NCBI RefSeq assembly: GCF_001455205.1
Contig: NZ_CP013341.1
Span: 2,046,001 to 2,110,000 of the forward strand
Length of the DNA: 64,000 nt
Source: Nitrosomonas ureae
GTDB taxonomy: Bacteria > Pseudomonadota > Gammaproteobacteria > Burkholderiales > Nitrosomonadaceae
Direction of reading: 5' to 3'
The notes under the pieces were generated by a model that had not been told where the DNA came from, did not search any database, and saw nothing but the letters and a program-made list of their open reading frames with translations. Both the position numbers and the translations under genes were made by a program. This document shows, in pieces, positions 8,369 to 17,700 of this stretch (its first letter is position 1; the number at the start of each line of letters is the position of its first letter).

Positions 8369-8914
8369 ATGTTAATTTTTAGAAGATTATCCATCCTGTT
8401 GGTGACAGGTTTAATAACCGCCTGCGTGAATCTGCCGACTGGCCCGAGCGTCATGACGTTGCCAGGCACTGGAAAGAGCTTTGAGCAGTTTCGTATGGAT
8501 GATTTTGAGTGCAGGACTTATGCCTATGAGCAAGTTGGCGGTAAAACGCCGCGCCAAGCTTCTCAAGTCAGCGGTATAGAAAGCGCGGCGATTGGGGCAG
8601 GGCTTGGTGCCGCTGCAGGTGCTGCCATAGGTGGCGGGCAGGGCGCTGCAATTGGCGCAGGAACCGGGCTTCTAGCGGGCGGTGTCGTTGGTTCGGGCAC
8701 GGCTGAGACTTCCGGGTATATGAGTCAACGGCAATACGACATGAGCTATATTCAATGTATGTATGCAAAAGGCCATCGTGTGCCGGTTTCGGGAAGAATT
8801 ACGGGTAACCCGCCGGTGAACAGCAATGCCAGCCCAAGGATTACAAACCCGTCAGAAAATTTTACGCCACCACCACCACCATCCGGAAATCCGCCGCCCC
8901 CGCCATCGCAATAA
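8369..8914 (+). CDS. glycine-zipper lipoprotein
   Basis: 181 aa with a lipoprotein signal (LLVTGLITAC, Cys about residue 19). The middle is a glycine-zipper segment (AAIGAGLGAAAGAAIGGGQG onward), typical of outer-membrane-associated YMGG/Rick_17kDa-type proteins, and the tail is Pro-rich (PPPPPSG). A GAGAGG ribosome-binding site precedes ATG 8369. It probably forms an operon with the upstream Gly/Tyr-rich exported protein. Precise function unknown. Confidence 0.78.
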   Translation: MLIFRRLSILLVTGLITACVNLPTGPSVMTLPGTGKSFEQFRMDDFECRTYAYEQVGGKTPRQASQVSGIESAAIGAGLGAAAGAAIGGGQGAAIGAGTGLLAGGVVGSGTAETSGYMSQRQYDMSYIQCMYAKGHRVPVSGRITGNPPVNSNASPRITNPSENFTPPPPPSGNPPPPPSQ

Positions 8915-8990
8915 AGGCAGGGTGATGGTGTTGTGCAACGCGATAAGATTAATGAAGCAAAATCGATTTTCAGTGATAGGAGGTTTTGAA

Positions 8991-9176
8991 ATGATTGAAC
9001 AGGAGAAAATCGTAGCGCCGGAGATAGTGTCTTGCGAAGTGTGTTTTAAAGAGATACCGTTATCTGAAGCGACGAGTGTCAAGGCGACGGATTACATCGT
9101 ATATTATTGTGGGCTTGAGTGTTACGACAAATGGAAGAAACAGGATGCGGGTGCTGAATCTCCAACGGATAACTGA
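8991..9176 (+). CDS. DUF3330 small zinc-ribbon-like protein
   Basis: 61 aa. The start is ATG 8991, fixed by a near-perfect AGGAGG eight bases upstream; an in-frame extension to 8826 has no such signal. The protein holds a Cys pair CEVC followed by FKEIPLSEA and a second Cys set YYCGLECYDKW, the layout of DUF3330 proteins, likely a single metal site. Homologous segments are best known from mercury-resistance and Tn21-type transposon regions; here no transposon gene is adjacent. Role unknown. Confidence 0.8.
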   Translation: MIEQEKIVAPEIVSCEVCFKEIPLSEATSVKATDYIVYYCGLECYDKWKKQDAGAESPTDN

Positions 9177-9203
9177 TCCAGCAAGCTGCGGAGATCGTTC
9201 AAG

Positions 9204-9704
9204 TTATTTTTGAGTCGTTTCGGTTGAAGCTTGAAAGCTTTTTATTCGGGCATTTAACAGGCGAGCCATGCCTTCTGCGCCTTGCCGCATGACTTGATGG
9301 TGATTCCATCTAAATAGCGGGGATGCGATTGGAGCAATCAGATTTATCCAACGCCGGTTAGGGTAGACGTGCCAGTGATATCGCACCACGGTTAGTTCAT
9401 TTTCACGGAAAAAAATCCATTGGCCAGTTCCAATAATGTCACCCTGTGCTCGACCTTCCAGCAGCGTAAGCGGGATCCAGCCGGTGACGCGTAGGTCAAA
9501 TGTAAAGCGATAGGGAATTCGCCCTTTCCACGTAAAGCGATGCACGCTGCCGATACCATTCGCATCGCCGCTTTCAAGCATTTTCACTGCTTCAACACCT
9601 TTCCACCACAGTGGCCAATCCAGACAGTGACTAATCGCATCGCATACTTCTACTAACGGTGCATCAATCCGCCATTCTGTGACAAATTTAAATTCTGTTG
9701 TCAT
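9204..9704 (-). CDS. SRPBCC (START/polyketide-cyclase fold) protein
   Basis: About 166 aa from ATG 9704 (MTTEFKFVTEWRIDAPL). The start five bases after the stop of the upstream LolA-like gene is preferred to the longer upstream option at 9776, which would run back through that gene. The pattern of a beta strand, DAPLVEVCDAISHCLDWPLWW and later WKGRIPYRFTFDLRV fits the hydrophobic-cavity SRPBCC fold, which binds lipids or aromatic ligands. The tight coupling with a LolA-like protein suggests a lipid or envelope role, as an inference. Confidence 0.75.
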   Translation of the reverse strand: MTTEFKFVTEWRIDAPLVEVCDAISHCLDWPLWWKGVEAVKMLESGDANGIGSVHRFTWKGRIPYRFTFDLRVTGWIPLTLLEGRAQGDIIGTGQWIFFRENELTVVRYHWHVYPNRRWINLIAPIASPLFRWNHHQVMRQGAEGMARLLNARIKSFQASTETTQK

Positions 9705-9708
9705 GTCA

Positions 9709-10347
9709 CTATTGCTCAAAGAGATCGGGAGGGAATACCGGATTAATTCGATAATCTGACATTTCCACTTGTTCAATCCAACTGCCGTCCGCTTTGTAAC
9801 TTATCACTTTAAGAGGAAAGCCGGTGGTGATGTCCAACCACAGCTGAAACCGGGCTATGTCATTCACGCTGAAACCGCGTTCCGCCTCGACAGTGAGATG
9901 TAAAGCGGTTTCTCCGGCAATTGACTCCTGGCCGATCACTGTGGTTCTGCCATGATCTTGCAGCGCCATGATGTTTTTATACAAGGCGCCGAGATCCGAA
10001 CGATCGATCCGTTGACCGGATGGATTCTGAATCACTTTATTTTCCGGGCTTAAACTGAAAGAAGGGAATTTGCTGTGCCCTAATACCCATAATTTGACCT
10101 TCCCGGAGCTCGGGCTATAAATCAATACTGCGCCTTTGAATACGGGTGCAATTATTTCTATGCGAACATGACCCGGCTTCTTGAAGTAATAGCGAATCAT
10201 ATCCGGATTGTCAGGCTGCTTGCTGTGTGTGGATTTGATCGTTGCCTGATAGGCGTCTACGTGCTGATAATGGTCTGCAGCACTTTGAATCGGGTTGGTA
10301 CTATCCGGTATAAATAGCGCCATGATGAGTATTATACCGGGCAACAT
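9709..10347 (-). CDS. LolA-like outer-membrane lipoprotein carrier family protein
   Basis: 212 aa with a short N-terminal hydrophobic export signal (LPGIILIMALFIP). The mature part has the half-barrel pattern of the LolA/LolB/DUF1571 superfamily: AYQATIKSTHS, RYYFKKPGHVRIEI, a GAVLIYSP strand, and LWLDITTGFPLKVISYKADG near the end. It is not the canonical LolA, which normally has a more conserved N-terminus. It may handle a lipid or lipoprotein in the periplasm. The SRPBCC gene follows after 4 bp, so the two are co-transcribed. Confidence 0.7.
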   Translation of the reverse strand: MLPGIILIMALFIPDSTNPIQSAADHYQHVDAYQATIKSTHSKQPDNPDMIRYYFKKPGHVRIEIIAPVFKGAVLIYSPSSGKVKLWVLGHSKFPSFSLSPENKVIQNPSGQRIDRSDLGALYKNIMALQDHGRTTVIGQESIAGETALHLTVEAERGFSVNDIARFQLWLDITTGFPLKVISYKADGSWIEQVEMSDYRINPVFPPDLFEQ

Positions 10348-10393
10348 GAATATCGCATCTTAGGAAGATACTGAATAATTGTCTGCGCAACAA

Positions 10394-10777
10394 TCACGGT
10401 GATGGAATAACGTAATCCGCTGTCAGCATTTCCAGCAGATGCCCGTTAGGATCGCGAAAATAAACGCCACGGCCACCATAATTATGATTGATTGTCATGT
10501 CGTCCGGAGTGCCCGGGCTACTGCCGTAGGGAATGTGCTCAGCCTGCAGCCGCATAAATAGGGTGTCAAATTCCGCTTCGGATACTTTGAATGCATAGTG
10601 AAGCGGCATAAACCGTTCCTGGTTATCGAAATCAAGACTTAATGTGTCGTTAACGCGCACGACAATAAAATGTGAAAATACGCCCACGTATTCAAAACCG
10701 AATACGCGGCTATAAAATTTCGCCGATGCGACTTTATCAAAGCAGGGCACAATGGTGTGATTAAGGGTAATTGCCAT
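10394..10777 (-). CDS. VOC (glyoxalase/bleomycin-resistance) family protein
   Basis: 127 aa, starting at ATG 10777 behind AAGGAGA. Two beta-alpha-beta-beta-beta units are recognisable: LNHTIVPCFDKVASAKFYSR..FGFEYVG and, in the second half, GRGVYFRDPNGHLLEMLTADY with the usual metal-ligand Glu. The His near the N-terminus and Glu near the C-terminus could hold a divalent metal. VOC members catalyse isomerisation, ring cleavage or drug sequestration; the sequence does not say which. Confidence 0.85.
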   Translation of the reverse strand: MAITLNHTIVPCFDKVASAKFYSRVFGFEYVGVFSHFIVVRVNDTLSLDFDNQERFMPLHYAFKVSEAEFDTLFMRLQAEHIPYGSSPGTPDDMTINHNYGGRGVYFRDPNGHLLEMLTADYVIPSP

Positions 10778-10813
10778 ATCTGTTCTCCTTGCAAGGATTA
10801 TTCATTCAGTAGT

Positions 10814-12295
10814 TTACGTCCCGCAGAATGTTTGATACACACGTTCCGACGGCGCGGGCGGTGTGCGGTAATCATAGTATTCCGATACATCGGCATAGGG
10901 ATGAGCCACTGCTGCAAGCAATTGCTGTGTCAATGTATAATCGCCTCGTTCGGAAGCTGCGGTGAGTGCTTCCTCGACGCGGTGGTTGCGTGGAATAATT
11001 GCGGGATTATTGGCCTGCATCAAATGCACCGAATGTTCTTTAATTCCGGATTGGCGTGCCAGCCGGGCTTGCCAGCGGGCCTGCCATGCTTCAAACGTAT
11101 CGTCCTGAAACAGGCTATCCGCAGGCAAAGTTTCTGCCGACAGCGCGCGGAAAGTATTGGTGTAATCCGCCTGATGTTGATACATCCAGGTGAGTAAGTC
11201 GGCGATCAATTCTGGATCATCGGCTTGTTCCGTCAACAATCCTAATTTCTTGCGCATCCCCGTTGTCCATTCGGTCTGATAGATTGCAGGGAAAGCATGG
11301 ATGGCTTCTTCCGCCAGCGCCACGGCTTTTTCTGATACCGGATCAATCAGTGGCAATAGGGTCTCAGCCAAGCGCGCCAGATTCCACTGTGCCATCAGCG
11401 GCTGATTGCTATAGCGATAGCGCCCGTTCTGATCGATCGAACTGAATACCGTATTGGGGTTATACGCATCCATGAATGCGCACGGGCCATAGTCGATGGT
11501 TTCGCCGCTGATGCTCATGTTATCCGTATTCATTACGCCGTGTATGAAGCCCAACAGCACCCATTGGGCGATCAATGCAGCTTGCCGCTCGATCACCCGG
11601 TTTAGCAGCGACAGATAAGGATTTGCGGCATCATTCAGATCGGGATAATGACGTTGAATCGTATAATCCGCCAGGATTCTAATCGCATCAGCACCTCCTT
11701 GCCCGGCGGCATATTCAAACGTGCCGACGCGAAGGTGGCTGGCGGCTACGCGGGTCAGAATCGCACCGGAGAGTGGAGTCTCGCGCATTACCTGCTCTCC
11801 GGTGGTGACTACGGCAAGACTGCGCGTCGATGGAATACCCAGCGCATGCATCGCTTCACTGATGATATATTCGCGCAGCATCGGCGCTAAAGCCGCGCGA
11901 CCATCACCGCGGCGCGAAAATGGCGTCTGACCCGAACCTTTGAGTTGAATATCGAATCGCTCGCCGGTCGGCGTAAGATGTTCACCCAGTAAAATCGCCC
12001 GCCCATCGCCCAGCATCGCGAAATGGCCGAACTGATGGCCGGCATAGGCTTGCGCGATAGGCTGTGCACCTTGCGGTAACACATTTCCGGAAAGCAGCAA
12101 GGCAGCTTCTTCGGCGGTCAGAGCATCAATATTTAATCCCAACGATGCTGCGAGGGCATGATTCACTATAACGATCTGTGGCGCACGAACCGCAACCGGA
12201 GACTGTTGCGCATAAAAATAATCGGGCAAGCGCGCATAACTATTGTCGAAGCGCCAGCCCACGCGGTCACCGGTAGGTTGTTTTTTAGGTTTCAT
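10814..12295 (-). CDS. selO: protein adenylyltransferase SelO (UPF0061)
   Basis: 493 aa, full length for the SelO pseudokinase family, which transfers AMP from ATP to Ser/Thr/Tyr of target proteins. Signature segments: GWRFDNSYARLP at the start, AQAYAGHQFGHFAMLGDGRA, DIQLKGSGQTPFSRRGDGRA (ATP/metal site), SEAMHALGIPSTRSLAVV and GVMNTDNMSISGETIDYGP (catalytic Asp block). The C-terminus is CGT rather than the usual redox-active Cys pair or selenocysteine, so one Cys (Cys491) remains. Proposed role in the family: control of redox homeostasis. It is a single gene with no clear operon partner. Confidence 0.95.
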   Translation of the reverse strand: MKPKKQPTGDRVGWRFDNSYARLPDYFYAQQSPVAVRAPQIVIVNHALAASLGLNIDALTAEEAALLLSGNVLPQGAQPIAQAYAGHQFGHFAMLGDGRAILLGEHLTPTGERFDIQLKGSGQTPFSRRGDGRAALAPMLREYIISEAMHALGIPSTRSLAVVTTGEQVMRETPLSGAILTRVAASHLRVGTFEYAAGQGGADAIRILADYTIQRHYPDLNDAANPYLSLLNRVIERQAALIAQWVLLGFIHGVMNTDNMSISGETIDYGPCAFMDAYNPNTVFSSIDQNGRYRYSNQPLMAQWNLARLAETLLPLIDPVSEKAVALAEEAIHAFPAIYQTEWTTGMRKKLGLLTEQADDPELIADLLTWMYQHQADYTNTFRALSAETLPADSLFQDDTFEAWQARWQARLARQSGIKEHSVHLMQANNPAIIPRNHRVEEALTAASERGDYTLTQQLLAAVAHPYADVSEYYDYRTPPAPSERVYQTFCGT

Positions 12296-12389
12296 AGTTC
12301 ATTTTCATAGTATTTGAATCGGATATTGCTACACCATACACGATATTGTAAGGCGTATAGCGTGCAATCACAGGATCCATTTATGACCG

Positions 12390-13676
12390 CTATTTAGATG
12401 ATTGGTTTGTGCTCTTGATTATCTGGCGCAGAGATTTTAGATAGGGATAGTAATGTACTTCCAATGAATGACGGGGACGGGCAATGAATTGCTGTGCCCA
12501 GTTCTTTCCTTCAGTCATGGCTGATTCACGCCAATTGCCGGGTAACCGGATTTTGTCCGTCAACAACTGTGCGATGAGTTGGGATTGCGCTTCTGCGAGT
12601 GTCCAAATACAGCCTTGTGGCTGTATCAACCCGATGAAAAACAAGCTGGGATGGTCGGGATGAAAGACGCGCAAGTAAAGCGGGATGTGGGCGGCATCCT
12701 TCCAGTTGATGAAGTTCGCATCGAAAAATGGAAAGCTGATGGTATAACCGGTTGCGGCAATGATGACATCGTATTCCTGCGATGAATCATCGGTAAAATA
12801 CACTGTTTGCCCTGAAATCCCTTGTATGGCTGAGCGTGGGTGTATTTTGCCATGCCGGATTCTATCGAAGATCTGCGAATTGATGGTGGGATGCGCTTGC
12901 GTGGGTGAAAAATCAGGCTCGGGTAATCCATAATCACGATAACGCCCGATCTGAATGCGCAGGGAAATTTTTTGCAGCCGGTTTTGTAGGCGCTGCGGCA
13001 GCCACTGCAATGTAGCGGCAAAAGTATCGGTGGGTTTACCCATAATGAGCTTGGGAATAATGTATTGCGCAGAGCGCAAGCTGATATCGACGCGAGCGGT
13101 GTCACGACTTGCATCAACCGCGCAATCGCAGGCGGAATTTCCGGCACCGACTACGAGTACCCGCTGGTTTTCCAATCCTTGATTGGTTTTATAATCGTGG
13201 GCATGCAGGTAGTGTCCGGAAAAATCGTCTTTCCAGTCCGGGTGGCGCGGAATGGATAGGTGTCCATTGGCAATAAAGAGATAATCAAATTCCGCTTCGG
13301 TGCCATCACTCAAAGACAAATGCCACCGTTCCTTTGCTATTTTCCTGACTTGCTGAACGGCGACATTGAAGCGGATATATTTTTGCAGCTGAAAATGCTC
13401 GGTATACGCCTGAAAATAAGCCAGTATCTGCTGGTGGCTGGGATAATCCGGATAGTCATCCGGCATCGGAAAATCACTGAACTGCGACATGGATTTGCTG
13501 GAAATCGTATGCGTCGCCTTGCAGATGCTGCTATGGCCTGGTGTCGCGGTATACACCCAGTTGCCGCCAATCTGATCGCTTTTCTCATAGCAAACGATGT
13601 CGTTCAGGCCTGCTTGCACCAGATGCTTGATAGCGGTGAGGCCGGAACAACCGGCGCCGATGATTGCAATGCGCAT
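12390..13676 (-). CDS. flavin-containing monooxygenase
   Basis: 428 aa. FAD-binding Rossmann motif at the N-terminus (IIGAGCSGLTAIKHL), the FMO identifying motif FSGHYLHAHDYK near residue 155, and the NADPH-binding motif VVGAGNSACDCAVD near 175. A C-terminal ATGYTISFPF block matches the conserved ATG of class B flavoprotein monooxygenases. It would use NADPH and O2 to oxygenate a soft nucleophile (N or S) or a ketone; the substrate is not evident. It stands alone on this strand. Confidence 0.9.
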   Translation of the reverse strand: MRIAIIGAGCSGLTAIKHLVQAGLNDIVCYEKSDQIGGNWVYTATPGHSSICKATHTISSKSMSQFSDFPMPDDYPDYPSHQQILAYFQAYTEHFQLQKYIRFNVAVQQVRKIAKERWHLSLSDGTEAEFDYLFIANGHLSIPRHPDWKDDFSGHYLHAHDYKTNQGLENQRVLVVGAGNSACDCAVDASRDTARVDISLRSAQYIIPKLIMGKPTDTFAATLQWLPQRLQNRLQKISLRIQIGRYRDYGLPEPDFSPTQAHPTINSQIFDRIRHGKIHPRSAIQGISGQTVYFTDDSSQEYDVIIAATGYTISFPFFDANFINWKDAAHIPLYLRVFHPDHPSLFFIGLIQPQGCIWTLAEAQSQLIAQLLTDKIRLPGNWRESAMTEGKNWAQQFIARPRHSLEVHYYPYLKSLRQIIKSTNQSSK

Positions 13677-13789
13677 TTTTATTTCTAGCTCAGTGAGTAT
13701 CGCAATGGCTTATTCTATCTTACCTTGATAAGGTTATGGCTAAGCTGCCGGATAGATACAGTATAAAACAAGCAGCTCGCAGGAAATGT

Positions 13790-13827
13790 GATCATCCCAT
13801 AACGCCATGGTTTTACATGGGGTGATC
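13790..13827. other. near-perfect hairpin upstream of the NYN gene
   Basis: GATCATCCCAT (13790-13800) faces CATGGGGTGATC (13816-13827) with two mismatches, forming a long stem around a short AT-rich loop. It sits between the divergent monooxygenase and NYN genes. It could be an operator or leader structure; no regulator is recognised. Confidence 0.4.
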
Positions 13828-13907
13828 CCAGAAATATTGTGCTTGGTAGTCTCACTATTAAGCGTATACACTAATCTTCATTTTCACTTTCAACGGTTGG
13901 GATTATC

Positions 13908-14717
13908 TTGGCCTCTCCACGATTAGTTGCAAAAAATGAACCCGAAGAACCCACCTTGCGATTGGCGGTGTTGATTGATGCCGATAATGCCCGGGCGGCC
14001 GTCATTGAGAGCCTGCTCGCTGAAATTGCGCGCTTCGGGGAAGCGACGGTAAAGCGTATTTATGGGGATTTTACAGCCCCAGCGAGCGCTTCCTGGAAGA
14101 AGGTGCTGCAAAAATATGCGATCAAGCCGGTGCAGCAGTTTGCCTATACCACCGGAAAAAATGCGACAGATAGCGCATTGATTATTGATGCGATGGATTT
14201 GCTCTATACGCGCAAGTTTGATGGGTTTTGTCTGATTACCAGTGATAGTGATTTTACGGGTCTGGCTATGCGACTTCGTGAAGAAGGATTGATGGTTCTT
14301 GGGTTTGGTGAGAAGAAAACCCCGGATGCTTTTCGCAATGCATGCCACAAATTTGTGTTTACCGAAATTCTTCGTTCAAGCTCGACTAGCGAATCGACCG
14401 AACCGCTACCCGAGGCCAAGACTAAAAAGAAATCCACAAGAACCAAAGCTGCTACGAAAGCAGTGGAACAAAAGCCTGAATTTCCGGAAGAATTTGTTCT
14501 GACCGCATTGGAACAATCCGTTGATGATACGGGTTGGGCCAATCTGAGTGTTTTCGGGAGTTACCTGATTAAACTGCAGCCCGACTTTGATTCAAGATTG
14601 TATGGCTACAAAAAGCTCTCGGATCTTGTCAAAGACAAAAAAGCTCTGTTTGAGATTGAAGAACGGCAACTGTCGGGATCCGACAGAAAAACTCTTTATC
14701 TTCGTGCTAAAACATAA
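13908..14717 (+). CDS. NYN-domain protein (LabA/DUF88-type) with C-terminal OST-HTH-like domain
   Basis: 269 aa from TTG 13908. The N-terminal half is a PIN-like NYN nuclease domain: LRLAVLIDADNARAA with the acidic Asp pair, then ATDSALIIDAMDLL and GFCLITSDSDFTGLAMRLRE, which supply the remaining acidic residues. A Lys/Thr-rich linker (TKKKSTRTKAATKAV) leads to a winged-helix segment near 185-265 of OST-HTH/LOTUS type. Such proteins are believed to cleave or bind RNA. It is convergent with hsdR and only 15 bp from its stop. Confidence 0.85.
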   Translation: MASPRLVAKNEPEEPTLRLAVLIDADNARAAVIESLLAEIARFGEATVKRIYGDFTAPASASWKKVLQKYAIKPVQQFAYTTGKNATDSALIIDAMDLLYTRKFDGFCLITSDSDFTGLAMRLREEGLMVLGFGEKKTPDAFRNACHKFVFTEILRSSSTSESTEPLPEAKTKKKSTRTKAATKAVEQKPEFPEEFVLTALEQSVDDTGWANLSVFGSYLIKLQPDFDSRLYGYKKLSDLVKDKKALFEIEERQLSGSDRKTLYLRAKT

Positions 14718-14732
14718 TCATTTTGCCGGTAA

Positions 14733-17700
14733 TCAGGCAGCCAATTCATTGGCGATCAATTCCGCCTGCTTTAACACCATTTCAGTCGCCAGTAATTGCA
14801 TATCCGGTGGGTAGCCATATTGCTTGAGCGTTCTTTTGACAATGACTTTCAGCTTGGCTCTGACACTTTCCTTGATAGTCCAGTCGATCGAAGCGTTTTG
14901 ACGCACGCGCTGCGTCAGTACGACCGCCAGTTCACGCAACTGATCATTCTGCATCAACTCACGGGCGCTGTCATTACTGGCCACGGCAGTGTAAAAAGCG
15001 TATTCGAATGTCGATAATTGCAGCTTCTCGGCTTCTCTGTCCGAGGCGACAATTTCTTTGCTGATCTTGATCAATTCCTCGATGACTTCGGCAGCGGTCA
15101 GGATTTTGTTATGATATTTCTTGATGGCGTTTTCCAGCATCTCCATCAATGATCGGCTTTGCATCAGATTGACCTTGGCACGTACTTTCAGCTCATCGTT
15201 GAGCAATTTCTTCAATACTTCCAACGCGACATTTTTGTGCCGGTAATTTTTAAGCTCTGCCAGAAAATCTTCGGACAGGATTGAAATATCCGGCTTCTTG
15301 ATCCCGGCGGCATCGAAAACGTCGATCACCTGTTCCGATACCAGCGCCCGGTCGATGACTTGCCGGATGGTGGTTTCAATGGCTTCATCGGTTTTTCCGC
15401 CGCCGGTACTGTCGAATTTGGACAAACGCGCTTTGACCGCCTGGAAGAACGCCACTTCATCCTTCACAACCAGTGCCTGCTCATGCGGAATGGCGATGGC
15501 AAACGCCAGAGACAATGCGGTGACTTCATTGATATAGCGCTTCTTGCCATCGTCCAGCCCGAGAATATGATCCTCAGCCGCCAGAATCAGCGCCAGCTTC
15601 TTCGAGGTATCCGCCGCAAAATAATCTTCATACCTAAAACCGTGATACATGGCGAAAACGACCTTGAGTTTTTCCAGCATCAGCTGTACCGCCTGTTCCT
15701 GCATCAAGGTCGGATCGCCCTTGCCGCCAGCCTCGGAATAAAACGACAATGCTTCTTTCAAATCCGATGCAATGCCGAGGTAATCCACCACCAGTCCGCC
15801 GGGTTTGTCGCCATGCACGCGATTGACCCGCGCGATGGCTTGCATCAGGTTATGGCCTTTCATCGGCTTATCGATATACAGCGTATGCATGCACGGCGCA
15901 TCAAAACCGGTCAGCCACATATCGCGCACGATCACCAGTTTAAGTTCATCGCTATCATCCTTCATGCGCTCAGCCAATAATTTGCGCTGCTGCTTGCTCG
16001 TGTGGTGTTGCGCCATGTTTGGGCCATCGGACGATGCTGCGGTCATCACCACCTTGATCATGCCTTTATTCAAATCATCGGAATGCCATACTGGCCGCAG
16101 CTTGACAATCTCGGCATAAAGTTCCGCTGCGATGCGGCGCGACATGCACACAATCATGCCTTTACCGGCAAAGACTTCCTGGCGCGCTTCAAAATGATTG
16201 ATCAGATCCTGCGCGATGTTTTGAATGCGCCGTTCGCTGCCGATCAGCGCTTCCATCTGTGTCCACTTGGCCTTGGCTTTTTGCGTATCGGTCAGCTCAT
16301 CCTGATCCAGGTCATCATCCAGCGCTTTGATCAGTTTCCGGCCTTCCTCGCTCAACGCCACCTTGGCCAGACGGCTCTCATAAAAAATGCGCACCGTGGC
16401 ACCGTCTTCCACCGCCTGCGCAATATCGTAAATATCCACATAGTTACCGAACACCGCGGGTGTGTTCACGTCGGTTTTTTCAATCGGCGTGCCGGTAAAG
16501 CCTAAATAGGTCGCATTGGGCAGCGCATCGCGCAGATACTTGGCAAAACCGTATACTATTTTCTTGCCGATCACTTCGCCGCTGGCATTCTTGTCATCCA
16601 CTGTTTTGGCTGAGAATCCATATTGCGTGCGATGCGCTTCGTCGGCGATCACCACGATATTGTGGCGATCCGAAAGTGTTTCGTACACATTGCCTTCCTC
16701 CGGCTGGAATTTCTGGATGGTGGTGAAGATCACGCCCCCGGATGCCACGCGCAATAATTCTTTGAGTTGCTGGCGGTTTTCCACTTGCCTGGGTTCTTGC
16801 CGCAGTAATTGTTTGCAGGCGGCAAAAGTATCGAACAGTTGATCGTCCAGATCGTTGCGGTCGGTAATCATCACAATCGTCGGATTATTCAGCGCCAGCA
16901 CGATTTTGCCGGTATAAAACACCATCGACAGCGATTTGCCGCTGCCTTGCGTGTGCCATACGACACCGGCCTTTTTGTCGCCATTGGGTTGCTGCGTGAC
17001 ACTGGCTAGGCCATAGCTGGCAGGAGGTTCGTTTACTTGTAGGGGCAAATGATTATTTGCCCCTACATCATTCGCCCCTACAGCCGCCGCACGCAAGGTA
17101 GAAGCCACCGCAGCATTCACCGCGTAATATTGGTGATAGGCGGCAATCTTTTTCACCGTATGAATGCTGATCACGCCGGTTTTGGGGTCTTCTTTCTTGG
17201 ATTGCTCGAATACCACAAAATGCCGCACCAGATCGAGCAAGGTTTTTTTGTTCAGCATCCCGTTGATCAACGTTTCCAATTCGAACCGTAGGGGCAAATA
17301 ATCATTTGCCCCTACACCATGCATGGCCCCAACATCATCGGGAATTTTCCACGTCATAAAACGGCTGAAGCCCGCCGACAGCGAACCGGCTTTGGCTTCC
17401 AGTCCATCCGAAATCACCAGCAAGGCATTGTAGGTAAACAAACCGGGGATGCTGCGTTTATAGGTTTCCAGTTGCCGGAATGCGGATTGGGTGCTGGCGT
17501 TCTCATCGGCTGCATTTTTAAGCTCAATCACGACCAGCGGGATCCCATTCACAAACAGCACCAGATCCGGGCGCTTGTTTTGGCTGTTTTCAATTACGGT
17601 GAACTGATCGGCGACGACAAATTCGTTATTGCCGGGATTGTCAAAATCAATCAACCACACGATCTCGCCGCGTTCGTGGCCTTCATGCTGGGTGCTGACT

